Part shown: piece after piece, positions 26,031 through 33,854 of the stretch
Numbering within the stretch: the stretch's first letter is position 1
How the letters are laid out: every line of letters starts with the position of its first letter
Assembly: GCA_030412945.1 (NCBI GenBank)
Contig: JAUHJS010000009.1
Span: 1 to 64,000 of the forward strand
Source: Shiella aurantiaca
Lineage (GTDB): Bacteria > Bacteroidota > Bacteroidia > Cytophagales > Cyclobacteriaceae
Direction: 5' to 3'
Length of the DNA stretch: 64,000 nt
Made by a program: the position numbers and the translations under genes
Notes under the pieces: generated by a model
Told to the model about the DNA's origin: nothing
The model's database searches: none
What the model saw: the letters and a program-made list of their open reading frames with translations, nothing else

Positions 26031-27383
26031 ATGATTAATAAGGTTTACTACCCTGCCTTAACGGCAATGTTGTTTCAATTGTTAATTTTTAATAATGTAT
26101 TGTCTCAAAATTTCACCTCTGCCGGAAACGGTGATTGGACCTCTACCGCAAACTGGACAAGAAACAGTGGCTGTTGTGCCAATACACCGCCAATTTTAGG
26201 GGGGTATGGTACTTGGAACCTCAATCATGACCAAACCATTGATGATGATTTTCAAAATGGTAGCTCAACTTTAAACATTGCCCTGAATAAAACCTTGACA
26301 ATAAATGGGGATTTTACCTCAGGTGGTGGTGCCACCATAAATGTCAGTGGAACATTGGTAGTTGAAGGTGATATCATTTTAAATAGTAGAATTAATGTAT
26401 TGCCCGGAGGCAAATTAATTGCTAAGGGAGATGTGAGGGTTAATTCTTCTAATTATTTAATAATAGGAACAAATGTTGCTCCTCCTCCCTATGCGGATCT
26501 TGTTGTAAATGGCGACCTGAATGCATTTACCAGTGGAGATGTAATCTTAAACAGAAATGCCAGAGCGGCTGTTTTTGGGGATGTATCAGACAATGGTGGT
26601 GGTGGTACAATTCTCAGAGTTAATAATGGAGCTCAGCTTTATGTTCATGGTGATGTCAATTATTCTGGTGGTGGTTCCACAATTCAGAATAATAATACTG
26701 TTTCTCCTTTCGGTCTGTATGTTAATGGAGATATCACAAATACAGGTGGTGGGTCAAGTACAACTACTAACCTTGGCGATCAGCAAACTTTGATAGACAC
26801 TAACCCCGATTTTCTTGATTGGATAAGTATTCAGGAAAATTCACCTCTCCCCATCGAACTTCTTTTCTTCAAAGGTAGCGTTTCAGCTAGCGCAGTAAAC
26901 CTTTCTTGGGCTACGGCCATGGAAGAAAACTTCGATTACTTTAGTGTGCAGCGCTCCAAGAACGGAAAAGATTTTGAAGAAATCGCGCAAATCCAAGGAG
27001 CCGGCTTTAGCCGTGCTATCCTTAATTATAGCTATTCCGATGAAAGCGCTCCTGCCGGACGCATCTATTATCGCCTAAACGCCATCGATTTTGACGGTAG
27101 CTACCAATACAGCAATATCATTGCTTTCAATACCACGGGTAAATCAGCCGCTATCACGCTTTATCCGAATCCTTCAAAAGGTGAGTCTATTGTGATTCGC
27201 TCGGAAGAATTGCAAGAGCAAGGCACGGTGTACGTATATGATTTATCAGGAAACCTGGTAAACGAATCGGAATACCAGCCGGGCATTGCCACTCAGTTTG
27301 ATAGCAAACTGAAACCGGGTGTATACATGGTAACGGTAAGCACTCCAAGTGCCCAATCGAAAGCTAAGCTGATTGTGCAGTAA
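26031..27383 (+). CDS. Secreted protein with T9SS type A sorting domain (cargo 2)
   Basis: A 450-residue protein; the ATG at 26031 is chosen over an in-frame GTG two codons upstream. The signal peptide covers residues 1-26 (ending VLSQ). Residues about 27-265 carry repeated short strands such as LTINGDFTSGGGATINVSGTLVVEGDI and VNGDLNAF, the pattern of a parallel beta-helix surface protein. Residues about 272-360 are the same LPIELLFFKG module as in the upstream gene. Residues about 375-450 form the sorting domain with LYPNPSKGE and a GVYMVTVS..SAQSKAKLIVQ end. The gap from the upstream gene is 24 bases, so they likely form one operon ending at the following terminator. Confidence 0.86.
   Translation: MINKVYYPALTAMLFQLLIFNNVLSQNFTSAGNGDWTSTANWTRNSGCCANTPPILGGYGTWNLNHDQTIDDDFQNGSSTLNIALNKTLTINGDFTSGGGATINVSGTLVVEGDIILNSRINVLPGGKLIAKGDVRVNSSNYLIIGTNVAPPPYADLVVNGDLNAFTSGDVILNRNARAAVFGDVSDNGGGGTILRVNNGAQLYVHGDVNYSGGGSTIQNNNTVSPFGLYVNGDITNTGGGSSTTTNLGDQQTLIDTNPDFLDWISIQENSPLPIELLFFKGSVSASAVNLSWATAMEENFDYFSVQRSKNGKDFEEIAQIQGAGFSRAILNYSYSDESAPAGRIYYRLNAIDFDGSYQYSNIIAFNTTGKSAAITLYPNPSKGESIVIRSEELQEQGTVYVYDLSGNLVNESEYQPGIATQFDSKLKPGVYMVTVSTPSAQSKAKLIVQ
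26850..27110 (+). repeat. Duplicated DNA module, copy 2 (matches 25470-25730)
   Basis: Copy of the segment in the upstream T9SS gene, at about 95 percent identity by eye with the first 107 bases identical. It encodes the domain just before the sorting domain in both proteins. Confidence 0.9.
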
Positions 27384-27409
27384 GCAAAAGGAAAATATTT
27401 TACAGGAAA

Positions 27410-27435
27410 GGCAATCCATTTGGGTTGCCTTTTTT
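27410..27435 (+). terminator. Terminator of the two-gene T9SS cargo operon
   Basis: AGGCAATCC pairs with GGGTTGCCT across a four-base ATTT loop (one T-G wobble), followed by a run of six or more T. Confidence 0.85.
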
Positions 27436-27485
27436 GTTATTTACACATTAGGCAATATCTTTCCATACCTATTGACAGACATACG

Positions 27486-27893
27486 ATGAATTATTGGTTA
27501 GTGAAATCGGAGCCCTTTAAGTATTCATGGGACCAACTGGAAAAAGACAAACAAACCTTTTGGGATGGGGTGCGCAATTATCAGGCGCGCAACAACCTCA
27601 AAGCCATGCAACAAGGCGACTTAGTGCTTTTTTATCATTCCAATGAAGGACTGGAAGTGGTGGGTATAGCTCAAGTGGTGAAAGAACATTACCAAGACCC
27701 TACCACCGAAGATGCCCGCTGGGTAGTGGTGGATTTGGCTCCTTATAAAAAGTTGAAAAAATCGGTGACTCTTGAGCAAATCAAAGCCGATGATCGCTTA
27801 CAGCAAATCGCCTTGGTGCGCCAAGGAAGGCTTTCGGTAATGCCCCTGCAAAAAGAGGAGTTTGATGTGATTCTTGAACTTAGTGCCGGATGA
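27486..27893 (+). CDS. EVE domain-containing protein
   Basis: A 135-residue protein consisting of a single EVE (PUA-like) domain. It starts MNYWLVKSEP, with WDGVRNYQARNNL, GDLVLFYHSN, VVGIAQV and a closing RLSVMPLQKEEFDVIL, all typical of the thymocyte nuclear protein 1-like family. Such domains bind modified bases in DNA or RNA through an aromatic cage; the bacterial role is poorly known. The frame is open 22 codons further upstream, but the family N-terminus fixes the start at 27486. The stop overlaps the start of the next gene (ATGA). Confidence 0.88.
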   Translation: MNYWLVKSEPFKYSWDQLEKDKQTFWDGVRNYQARNNLKAMQQGDLVLFYHSNEGLEVVGIAQVVKEHYQDPTTEDARWVVVDLAPYKKLKKSVTLEQIKADDRLQQIALVRQGRLSVMPLQKEEFDVILELSAG

Positions 27894-29422
27894 AAACACC
27901 TCGGCTGATACTGTTTCTTTTCCTCTTCCTACTGTGCTCCTTTTCATCATGGGCGCAGCGCAAAGAAAAACCCGTAAGTGAGGTAATCGTACAACCTTAC
28001 CGCTATGAAGCGCCTTTGGAAGAAGGGGATGATGATTTCTTTGTGGTATCGGCCAAAGAAGAAGGTGTGTTGCTCTTCCGTGAGGCGCAGGTACGGCCTC
28101 AAGAAGGTTTTCGTTCCTGGGAATTTACCTTGTTGGATACTACCCTCAATGTGAAGTGGAAGCACCTGATGGCCTTGGACATCAACCTAATCCTCAATGG
28201 CTATGAATACATAGACGGCAAGTTGTATCTCCTTTACCAAAAGAGCCAATACAAACTCTACGAATACCAGTTTGTGGTGATGGATCTTTATACCCGTGAT
28301 ACCACGCAACATACCTTTAAAAATGCCCTGCCGCTAGTGCTTACCGAATTTTTTGTGAAAAAGAATGTGGCTATATTAGGAGGCACGGTCAATTATCGTT
28401 CGGTTGTGATGCTATTTGATTTTGCCACCAATAAGCAAAAAGTAGTTCCGGGCTTTTACAACAACCGAAGCGAACTCTTGCAGATAAAAGTAGATCAATA
28501 CGATTCGGCCTTTGATGTGCTGGTAACCGAGCGGCTGGCCAATCGGTATACCCTTTCCACCAAAACTTACAGTATTCAAGGGGATTTGCTCCAAAATATT
28601 ATTCTGGAGCCTAAAAACGGCATGCACTTGCTCTTCGGTAGCACTACGGCTTTTGAGAATGATGCCCGATTGATTGCCGGCACCTATTCGCCCAAGCCGG
28701 GCAATTACTCCCGAGGGATTTTTATATCGCGTATTAATAGGAAAGCCGAGCAGGACTTCACCTTTATCAATTATGCCGACCTTAAAAACTTCTTTACATA
28801 TATGCGGGCCGGCAGGCAAGAGCGTGTAAAAGAACGCATAGAAAGACGGAAAATAAAAGGTAAACGGATTCGCTTCAATTATCGCCTGATGGTGCACGAT
28901 GTGCTGAAAATGGACGACACCTATGTAATGTTGGCCGAAGCCTATTATCCGGTATATACCAATCCCAGTACCTTGGCTTATAGTGGAATTGCAAATACCA
29001 GCGGGTTGATTTTTGATGGATACCGCTATACGCATGCCGTGTTGATTGGCTTTAATGAAAAAGGAGAGGTGTTGTGGGATAACAGCTTTGAGATTAATGA
29101 TATCAAAACATTTACCTTGCGCAAGTTTGTGCAGGTAGCGCTAGATGGTGAAAAAACCGTGCTTTTATATGTGTACGATGATGTCATCCGCTCGAAAATC
29201 GTGATGGGCAATGAGGTGCTGGAAGGCAAAACCTTCAACCCCGTGGCCCTAAAATTTGAAAGCGATGAGGTGAAAAGAGATGGCTCCGACCTCAATGGTC
29301 TGGAGGCTTGGTACGATAATACCTTTTATGCCTATGGCGTGCAGCGCATCAAAAACCTAAGTCAATCGGGGGTAGAGCTCAACCGCAGGGTTTTCTATCT
29401 GAATAAAGTCATTTACAAATAA
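27890..29422 (+). CDS. Secreted protein of unknown function (510 aa)
   Basis: A 510-residue protein with a signal peptide over residues 1-23 (ending SSWAQ) and no other membrane segment or lipobox Cys. The mature part is rich in beta-strand-like stretches with many aromatic residues, and a very basic segment RQERVKERIERRKIKGKRIR sits near the middle. It does not carry a T9SS sorting domain. Periplasmic or outer-membrane association is likely. I do not recognise the family. Translation is coupled to the upstream EVE protein by a four-base overlap, but the two proteins would sit in different compartments, so a shared function is not implied. Confidence 0.7.
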   Translation: MKTPRLILFLFLFLLCSFSSWAQRKEKPVSEVIVQPYRYEAPLEEGDDDFFVVSAKEEGVLLFREAQVRPQEGFRSWEFTLLDTTLNVKWKHLMALDINLILNGYEYIDGKLYLLYQKSQYKLYEYQFVVMDLYTRDTTQHTFKNALPLVLTEFFVKKNVAILGGTVNYRSVVMLFDFATNKQKVVPGFYNNRSELLQIKVDQYDSAFDVLVTERLANRYTLSTKTYSIQGDLLQNIILEPKNGMHLLFGSTTAFENDARLIAGTYSPKPGNYSRGIFISRINRKAEQDFTFINYADLKNFFTYMRAGRQERVKERIERRKIKGKRIRFNYRLMVHDVLKMDDTYVMLAEAYYPVYTNPSTLAYSGIANTSGLIFDGYRYTHAVLIGFNEKGEVLWDNSFEINDIKTFTLRKFVQVALDGEKTVLLYVYDDVIRSKIVMGNEVLEGKTFNPVALKFESDEVKRDGSDLNGLEAWYDNTFYAYGVQRIKNLSQSGVELNRRVFYLNKVIYK

Positions 29423-29445
29423 GGCGTCATTTCCTGCGATTTGTA

Positions 29446-29453
29446 TATATTTG
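29446..29453 (+). promoter_or_regulatory. Candidate -7 element for pyrR-pyrB
   Basis: TATATTTG is a perfect TAnnTTTG, 11 bases before the pyrR ATG at 29465. There is no TTG at a standard distance. If used, the leader would be only about 4-6 bases. Confidence 0.45.
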
Positions 29454-29464
29454 CGCAACAAACT

Positions 29465-30007
29465 ATGACTCAAAAGCGCCTTATACTCAGCACCCAATTA
29501 TTAGACATCACAATCAGTCGGCTTTGCCAGCAACTGATTGAAAACCACGGTGCTTTTGAAGATACCGTGATGCTGGGCTTACAGCCGCGCGGGGTTTTCT
29601 TGGCCGAGCGCATTAAGGCCAAGTTGCAATCCGAAGGGATAGAGTGCCCGCTCGGCTATTTGGATACCACCTTTTACCGTGACGATTTCCGCAGGCGCGA
29701 AACGCCTTTGGTAGCCAATGCCACGCATGTGCCTTTTATCATTGAAGATAAAAAAGTGGTGCTGGTAGATGATGTGTTGTTCACAGGTCGCACAGTGCGC
29801 TCTGCTATGGATGCCATGATAGCCTTTGGCCGTCCGCGTAAGGTGGAACTCCTCACCCTGATAGACCGCACCTATAGCCGCGATTTGCCCATTGAGCCCA
29901 ACTACGTGGGCAAGCACGTAAATACAGTATTTTCGCAGAAAATTTTAGCTGAATGGACCGAACAAGGGGCCGCTCAGGATCAAATATGGTTGATAACGAA
30001 CGATTGA
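29465..30007 (+). CDS. pyrR: PyrR bifunctional regulator / uracil phosphoribosyltransferase
   Basis: A 180-residue type I phosphoribosyltransferase. The PRPP-binding loop VVLVDDVLFTGRTVRSA (about 97-113) and MLGLQPRGVFLA near the N-terminus are PyrR hallmarks. LLTLIDRTYSRDLPI and the YVGKHV segment near the end also match. The ATG at 29465 is chosen; the open frame eight codons upstream begins with TTG inside the promoter-like element. In Firmicutes PyrR attenuates pyr operons by binding leader RNA. Here hardly any leader exists, so the enzyme activity (uracil + PRPP to UMP) may be its main job. It is followed 12 bases later by pyrB. Confidence 0.9.
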   Translation: MTQKRLILSTQLLDITISRLCQQLIENHGAFEDTVMLGLQPRGVFLAERIKAKLQSEGIECPLGYLDTTFYRDDFRRRETPLVANATHVPFIIEDKKVVLVDDVLFTGRTVRSAMDAMIAFGRPRKVELLTLIDRTYSRDLPIEPNYVGKHVNTVFSQKILAEWTEQGAAQDQIWLITND

Positions 30008-30019
30008 TAATAGCCTAGC

Positions 30020-30943
30020 ATGCAACAAAAACTAAGCGTACGACATTTATTGGGAATCAAAGACATTACACCCGATGACATCGCCCTCATTTTTGATACC
30101 GCGGCTAATTTTAAAGAAGTTATCAATCGACCCATCAAGAAAGTCCCCTCACTGCGCGATATCACCATTGCCAATATCTTTTTCGAGAACTCTACCCGTA
30201 CCCGTCTTTCGTTTGAACTGGCCGAAAAGCGCCTCTCGGCCGATGTGGTAAACTTTTCTTCCAGCAATAGCTCGGTAAAGAAAGGAGAGACTTTATTGGA
30301 TACAGTAAATAATATTTTGGCCATGAAGGTAGATATGGTGGTAATGCGCCATGCCAGCGTTGGCGCTCCGCATTTTCTTACCCAGCATATCAAAGCCAAT
30401 GTGATTAATGCAGGAGACGGTACCCATGAGCATCCTACCCAAGCTCTGTTGGACGGATTCAGCATGCTACAAAAGCTGGGCAGCCTACAAGGCAAGAAAG
30501 TAGCTATCATTGGTGATATTTTGCACTCACGGGTGGCTTTGTCCAATATCTTTTTGCTCAAAAAGATGGGCGCTGAAGTGATGGTATGTGGGCCTAAAAC
30601 CCTACTTCCTCGCCATATCGAAGCCTTAGGCGTGAAAGTGGAACTCGAAGTGAAAAAAGCCTTGCAATGGTGCGATGTGGCCAATGTGCTACGCATACAG
30701 CTCGAACGCCAACAGATTAAGTATTTTCCTTCCCTGCGCGAATATTCCTTGTACTACGGCATTAATAAGAAAATGCTTAGCGAGCTCGATAAGGAAATCG
30801 TGATTATGCACCCCGGCCCTATTAACCGCGGGGTGGAACTATCCAGCGATGTGGCCGATTCAGAGCATTCCATCATTCTGGAACAAGTAGAAAATGGGGT
30901 AGCCGTGCGTATGGCCGTGCTGTATTTATTGGCGCAGTCTTGA
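30020..30943 (+). CDS. pyrB: Aspartate carbamoyltransferase catalytic subunit
   Basis: A 307-residue enzyme of de novo pyrimidine synthesis (carbamoyl phosphate + aspartate to carbamoyl aspartate). It shows the carbamoyl-phosphate motif NSTRTR (57-62), HPTQALLDG (138-146) and the C-terminal MHPGPINRGVEL aspartate-binding loop. No pyrI regulatory subunit follows, so it is likely the stand-alone trimer type that associates with PyrR-type operons. Confidence 0.96.
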   Translation: MQQKLSVRHLLGIKDITPDDIALIFDTAANFKEVINRPIKKVPSLRDITIANIFFENSTRTRLSFELAEKRLSADVVNFSSSNSSVKKGETLLDTVNNILAMKVDMVVMRHASVGAPHFLTQHIKANVINAGDGTHEHPTQALLDGFSMLQKLGSLQGKKVAIIGDILHSRVALSNIFLLKKMGAEVMVCGPKTLLPRHIEALGVKVELEVKKALQWCDVANVLRIQLERQQIKYFPSLREYSLYYGINKKMLSELDKEIVIMHPGPINRGVELSSDVADSEHSIILEQVENGVAVRMAVLYLLAQS

Positions 30944-30957
30944 TACTCTCCTGCAAA

Positions 30958-30992
30958 TTTGTTTTTAATCGCAGCCTTAACTGCTAACTTTG
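30958..30992 (+). promoter_or_regulatory. Candidate promoter of the cystathionine beta-synthase gene
   Basis: TTTG (30958-30961), a 23-base spacer and TAACTTTG (30985-30992), a perfect -7 match. The leader would be about 25 bases. Confidence 0.5.
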
Positions 30993-31023
30993 CCTCTATA
31001 ATTCATTCGCAATCAAATAATTT

Positions 31024-32397
31024 ATGCAATACTATCATTCTATTATCGATACCATAGGCAACACCCCCTTAGTGAAACTCAACAAAGTGACCAAAGGAAT
31101 TAAAGGAACGGTGCTGGCTAAGGTAGAGTATTTTAACCCGGGCAACTCAATGAAAGATCGCATGGCCATCAAAATGGTGGAAGATGCGGAGAAAGCAGGT
31201 TTGCTTAAGCCCGGAGGCACCATTATCGAAGGAACTTCGGGCAATACAGGTATGGGCTTGGCCTTGGCCGCTATTGCCAAAGGCTATAAGTGTATCTTCA
31301 CCATGGCCGATAAGCAGTCTAAAGAGAAAATGGATATTTTGAGAGCCGTAGGTGCCGAGGTGGTGGTTTGCCCTACCAATGTTACGCCTGATGATCCACG
31401 TTCTTACTATTCGGTAGCCCGCAAGCTGAACCGCGATATTCCTAACTCATTTTATCCTAATCAGTACGATAACCTTTCCAATGCAGCCGCTCACTATGAA
31501 ACTACCGGGCCGGAGATTTGGAGAGATACCGAAGGCAAAATCACCCATTATGCCGCAGGTGTAGGTACGGGAGGTTCCATGTGCGGAACGGCCAAGTATT
31601 TGAAAGAGCAAAAATCTTCTGTAGTTACGGTGGGTATCGATACCTATGGTTCGGTATTCAAGAAATATAAGGAAACGGGCATTTTTGATGAGAAGGAAAT
31701 TTATCCCTACCTAACGGAAGGTATAGGGGAAGATATCTTGCCCAAAAATGTGGATTTCGATATGATAGACCACTTTGTAAAGGTAACCGATAAAGATGCG
31801 GCCATCATGACGCGCAGACTGGCCAAAGAAGAAGGCATGTTTGTGGGTTGGTCATGCGGATCCGCAGTGTACGGTGCCTTGGAATATGCCAAAGAACACT
31901 TGAAAGAAGACGATGTGATGGTGATTATCTTGCCCGATCACGGAACCCGCTACCTTGGCAAAGTATATAACGATGACTGGATGCGCGACCACGGCTTTTT
32001 GGAAGCCCGCGAATTTGCTACCGCCAAAGATATTGTGGCAAGCCGCAACGGAAGTAGCGCTTTGCTTACCGTAAATGCCAGCAGCAAGGTGGCCGATGCC
32101 ATTAAGTTGTTCAATAAAGAAGGAATCAGCCAAATACCGGTGGTGCAGGGAGAAGAGTTTGTAGGGAGCCTAACCGATTCGAAAATCCTGGGCCAATTGA
32201 TAGACGATGTGAGCATCAAAGATAAGTCGATTGCCGATGTGATGGATCCGTCTTTCCAGTTTGTGGCTTTAGACAGCAGCGTGGACGTGCTTTCCTCTAT
32301 GATTAATAAAAACAATAAGGCCCTTTTGGTGCGCGATGAGGCCAATAAAGTACATATTATTACTCGCCACGACCTCTTGATGGCGCTTACTCAGTAA
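31024..32397 (+). CDS. Cystathionine beta-synthase with C-terminal CBS-domain pair
   Basis: A 457-residue PLP enzyme of the cysteine synthase/CBS family. PLP-lysine is K44 in NSMKDR. The substrate loop GTSGNTG is at about 70-76 and the phosphate loop GVGTGG at about 179-184. Residues about 335-455 form two CBS motifs (GISQIPVV, and VDVLSSMI then KALLV), a Bateman module that binds adenosyl ligands in homologues. The N-terminal heme domain of the animal enzyme is absent. It converts serine + homocysteine to cystathionine; O-acetylserine sulfhydrylase activity cannot be excluded. It is monocistronic with a strong terminator. Confidence 0.88.
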   Translation: MQYYHSIIDTIGNTPLVKLNKVTKGIKGTVLAKVEYFNPGNSMKDRMAIKMVEDAEKAGLLKPGGTIIEGTSGNTGMGLALAAIAKGYKCIFTMADKQSKEKMDILRAVGAEVVVCPTNVTPDDPRSYYSVARKLNRDIPNSFYPNQYDNLSNAAAHYETTGPEIWRDTEGKITHYAAGVGTGGSMCGTAKYLKEQKSSVVTVGIDTYGSVFKKYKETGIFDEKEIYPYLTEGIGEDILPKNVDFDMIDHFVKVTDKDAAIMTRRLAKEEGMFVGWSCGSAVYGALEYAKEHLKEDDVMVIILPDHGTRYLGKVYNDDWMRDHGFLEAREFATAKDIVASRNGSSALLTVNASSKVADAIKLFNKEGISQIPVVQGEEFVGSLTDSKILGQLIDDVSIKDKSIADVMDPSFQFVALDSSVDVLSSMINKNNKALLVRDEANKVHIITRHDLLMALTQ

Positions 32398-32471
32398 AAT
32401 TGTTGTTTTCCAGATTAAATTTTTATTAATTTGAACATTAGGTAAACCCAACAAGAGTAAATAGCTTTTGT

Positions 32472-32499
32472 AAACGGCCGCCCACTGGGTGGCCGTTTC
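32472..32499 (+). terminator. Terminator after the cystathionine beta-synthase gene
   Basis: AAACGGCC pairs with GGCCGTTT, with an inner CCC/GGG stem, followed by CTTTTTTT. Confidence 0.9.
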
Positions 32500-32540
32500 T
32501 TTTTTTACACCCTTCTGATACTTTTTTGCAGCAGGGATAG

Positions 32541-32640
32541 AGCCTGCCTGACGGCAGACAGGCCATTGTTTGAGCCTGCCAAAGGCAGACTGGCTCCGAA
32601 ATGGCCTGCGTGTAGGCTTGGCGAGTGGCGAAAGCCCGGC
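32541..32640. repeat. REP-like tandem hairpin element downstream of rnhB
   Basis: Two near-copies of a palindromic unit, AGCCTGCC...GGCAGACAGGC at 32541-32563 and AGCCTGCC...GGCAGACTGGCT at 32573-32595, lie 32 bases apart. The second is nested inside GGCCAT (32561-32566) and ATGGCC (32601-32606). A further GGCTT/AAGCC hairpin is at 32615-32636. The element is GC-rich relative to other spacers here and contains no convincing gene. Confidence 0.7.
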
Positions 32641-32647
32641 CGCTGCC

Positions 32648-33244
32648 CTAAAATAATTCCAGCTGGTCGGGGAGCTGACGGAAGCTGAGGCGGTGCAGGG
32701 GACTGAGCCCGTGGGCTTGTATGGCTTGGCGGTGGGCTAGGGTAGGATAGCCCGCATTTTGTTGCCACTGATAGTGCGGATACTGTTGACTTTGTTCGCT
32801 CATAAAAGCATCGCGGTAGGTTTTTGCCAATACGGAAGCAGCTGCAATGGAATAATACAAACTATCGCCTTTCACGATGCAGGTGTGGGCAATGCCCGGA
32901 TAGGGCGTAAAACGATTACCATCAATCAGCAGATGTTCAGGGACTTGCGGCAATTGCTCAATGGCGCGGTGCATGGCCAAAAAGGAAGCTTTGAGGATAT
33001 TGATTTGGTCGATTTCCTGATTGCTGACCCAGCCTACGGCCCAAGCGATGGCTTCGGATTCAATTTCGGCACGTAGTTTTTCGCGCACCGAGGCTTTTAA
33101 TTGCTTACTGTCGTTGAGCAAAGGATGGTGATAATCGGACGGAAGGATAACGGCCGCGGCCACCACCGGGCCGGCTAGGCAGCCTCTTCCGGCTTCATCG
33201 CAACCCGCTTCGCGTATATTTTCGTGCAAAAAAGGCTTGAGCAT
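32648..33244 (-). CDS. rnhB: Ribonuclease HII
   Basis: A 198-residue enzyme that cuts RNA in RNA-DNA hybrids and at single ribonucleotides in DNA. Motifs: [20 protein letters not shown], whose Asp-Glu pair binds metal; LLIDGNRF, giving the third acidic residue; and [14 protein letters not shown], giving the fourth Asp. The ATG at 33244 (MLKPFL) gives the family length; an in-frame ATG nine codons upstream would add a non-conserved extension. It is divergent from the Nudix gene. Confidence 0.93.
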   Translation of the reverse strand: MLKPFLHENIREAGCDEAGRGCLAGPVVAAAVILPSDYHHPLLNDSKQLKASVREKLRAEIESEAIAWAVGWVSNQEIDQINILKASFLAMHRAIEQLPQVPEHLLIDGNRFTPYPGIAHTCIVKGDSLYYSIAAASVLAKTYRDAFMSEQSQQYPHYQWQQNAGYPTLAHRQAIQAHGLSPLHRLSFRQLPDQLELF

Positions 33245-33287
33245 GATGCAAAGTAAATAAACCCCTCGCACATCAAAAACTAATCAG

Positions 33288-33295
33288 TAGTTTTG
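33288..33295 (+). promoter_or_regulatory. -7 element directly abutting the Nudix gene start
   Basis: TAGTTTTG ends four bases before the ATG at 33300. If functional, the transcript start would fall at or next to the start codon (leaderless mRNA). No good TTG is found 17-23 bases upstream. Confidence 0.4.
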
Positions 33296-33299
33296 TGCC

Positions 33300-33851
33300 A
33301 TGATAGACGAGCAGCACAATCCTTGGCAAACCCTTTCGAAAAAAGAGGTGTACGATAACAAGTGGATCCATGTGGAAGAGCATGAGGTGATTATACCGAG
33401 TGGGAAGCCGGGGATTTACGGAATGGTGCATTTTAAAAACAAGGCCATTGGGATTATTCCTGTCGATGACCAAGGATATACCTGGCTGGTAGGGCAGTAT
33501 CGCTATCCTTTGAAGGAATATTCCTGGGAAATCCCAATGGGAGGAGGGCCAATAGAACAAGATGTGCTGCTTTCGGCCCAACGCGAATTAAAGGAAGAAA
33601 CCGGACTGACAGCCGAGAAGTGGACTAAGATTATGCGCATACATACCTCTAACTCAGTAACAGATGAGGAGGGTTTTGTCTTCTTGGCGGAAGCACTAAG
33701 CCAAGGCGAAACTGAGTTTGAAGAAACCGAGCAATTGGCGATAAAAAAACTCCCTTTGCGCGAAGCCGTACAATGGGTGGAACAAGGAAAAATAACAGAC
33801 GGAATTTCAATAGCAGGCCTTTTGTTGGCCGCACGATTACGAGGGATATAA
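33300..33851 (+). CDS. Nudix hydrolase (ADP-ribose pyrophosphatase-like)
   Basis: A 183-residue protein. The Nudix box is seen as GGGP.E..VL.SAQRELKEETGL around residues 80-102; the REL.EE.G core is intact, but the first Glu of the canonical box appears as Gln unless the loop is shifted by one. The preceding beta-sheet WLVGQYRYPLKEYSWEIP is typical of the NudF/ADP-ribose pyrophosphatase branch. It likely hydrolyses a nucleoside diphosphate derivative such as ADP-ribose or a sugar nucleotide. The next gene starts 3 bases later. Confidence 0.85.
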   Translation: MIDEQHNPWQTLSKKEVYDNKWIHVEEHEVIIPSGKPGIYGMVHFKNKAIGIIPVDDQGYTWLVGQYRYPLKEYSWEIPMGGGPIEQDVLLSAQRELKEETGLTAEKWTKIMRIHTSNSVTDEEGFVFLAEALSQGETEFEETEQLAIKKLPLREAVQWVEQGKITDGISIAGLLLAARLRGI

Positions 33852-33854
33852 TTG

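Noticed and set aside
27420-27485. Longer start for the EVE protein
   Set aside because: Those codons lie in the terminator of the preceding gene; the family begins MNYWLVKSEP.
22909-29422. A new defence island formed by the PHP/PolX-like, EVE and T9SS genes
   Set aside because: Strands differ, there is no shared operon or typical defence enzyme, and each gene type is common in ordinary Bacteroidota chromosomes.
32505-32768. Minus-strand open frame overlapping the hairpin element and the rnhB end
   Set aside because: Pro/Ser/Ala-rich translation of palindromic DNA, with no start context and overlap with rnhB.
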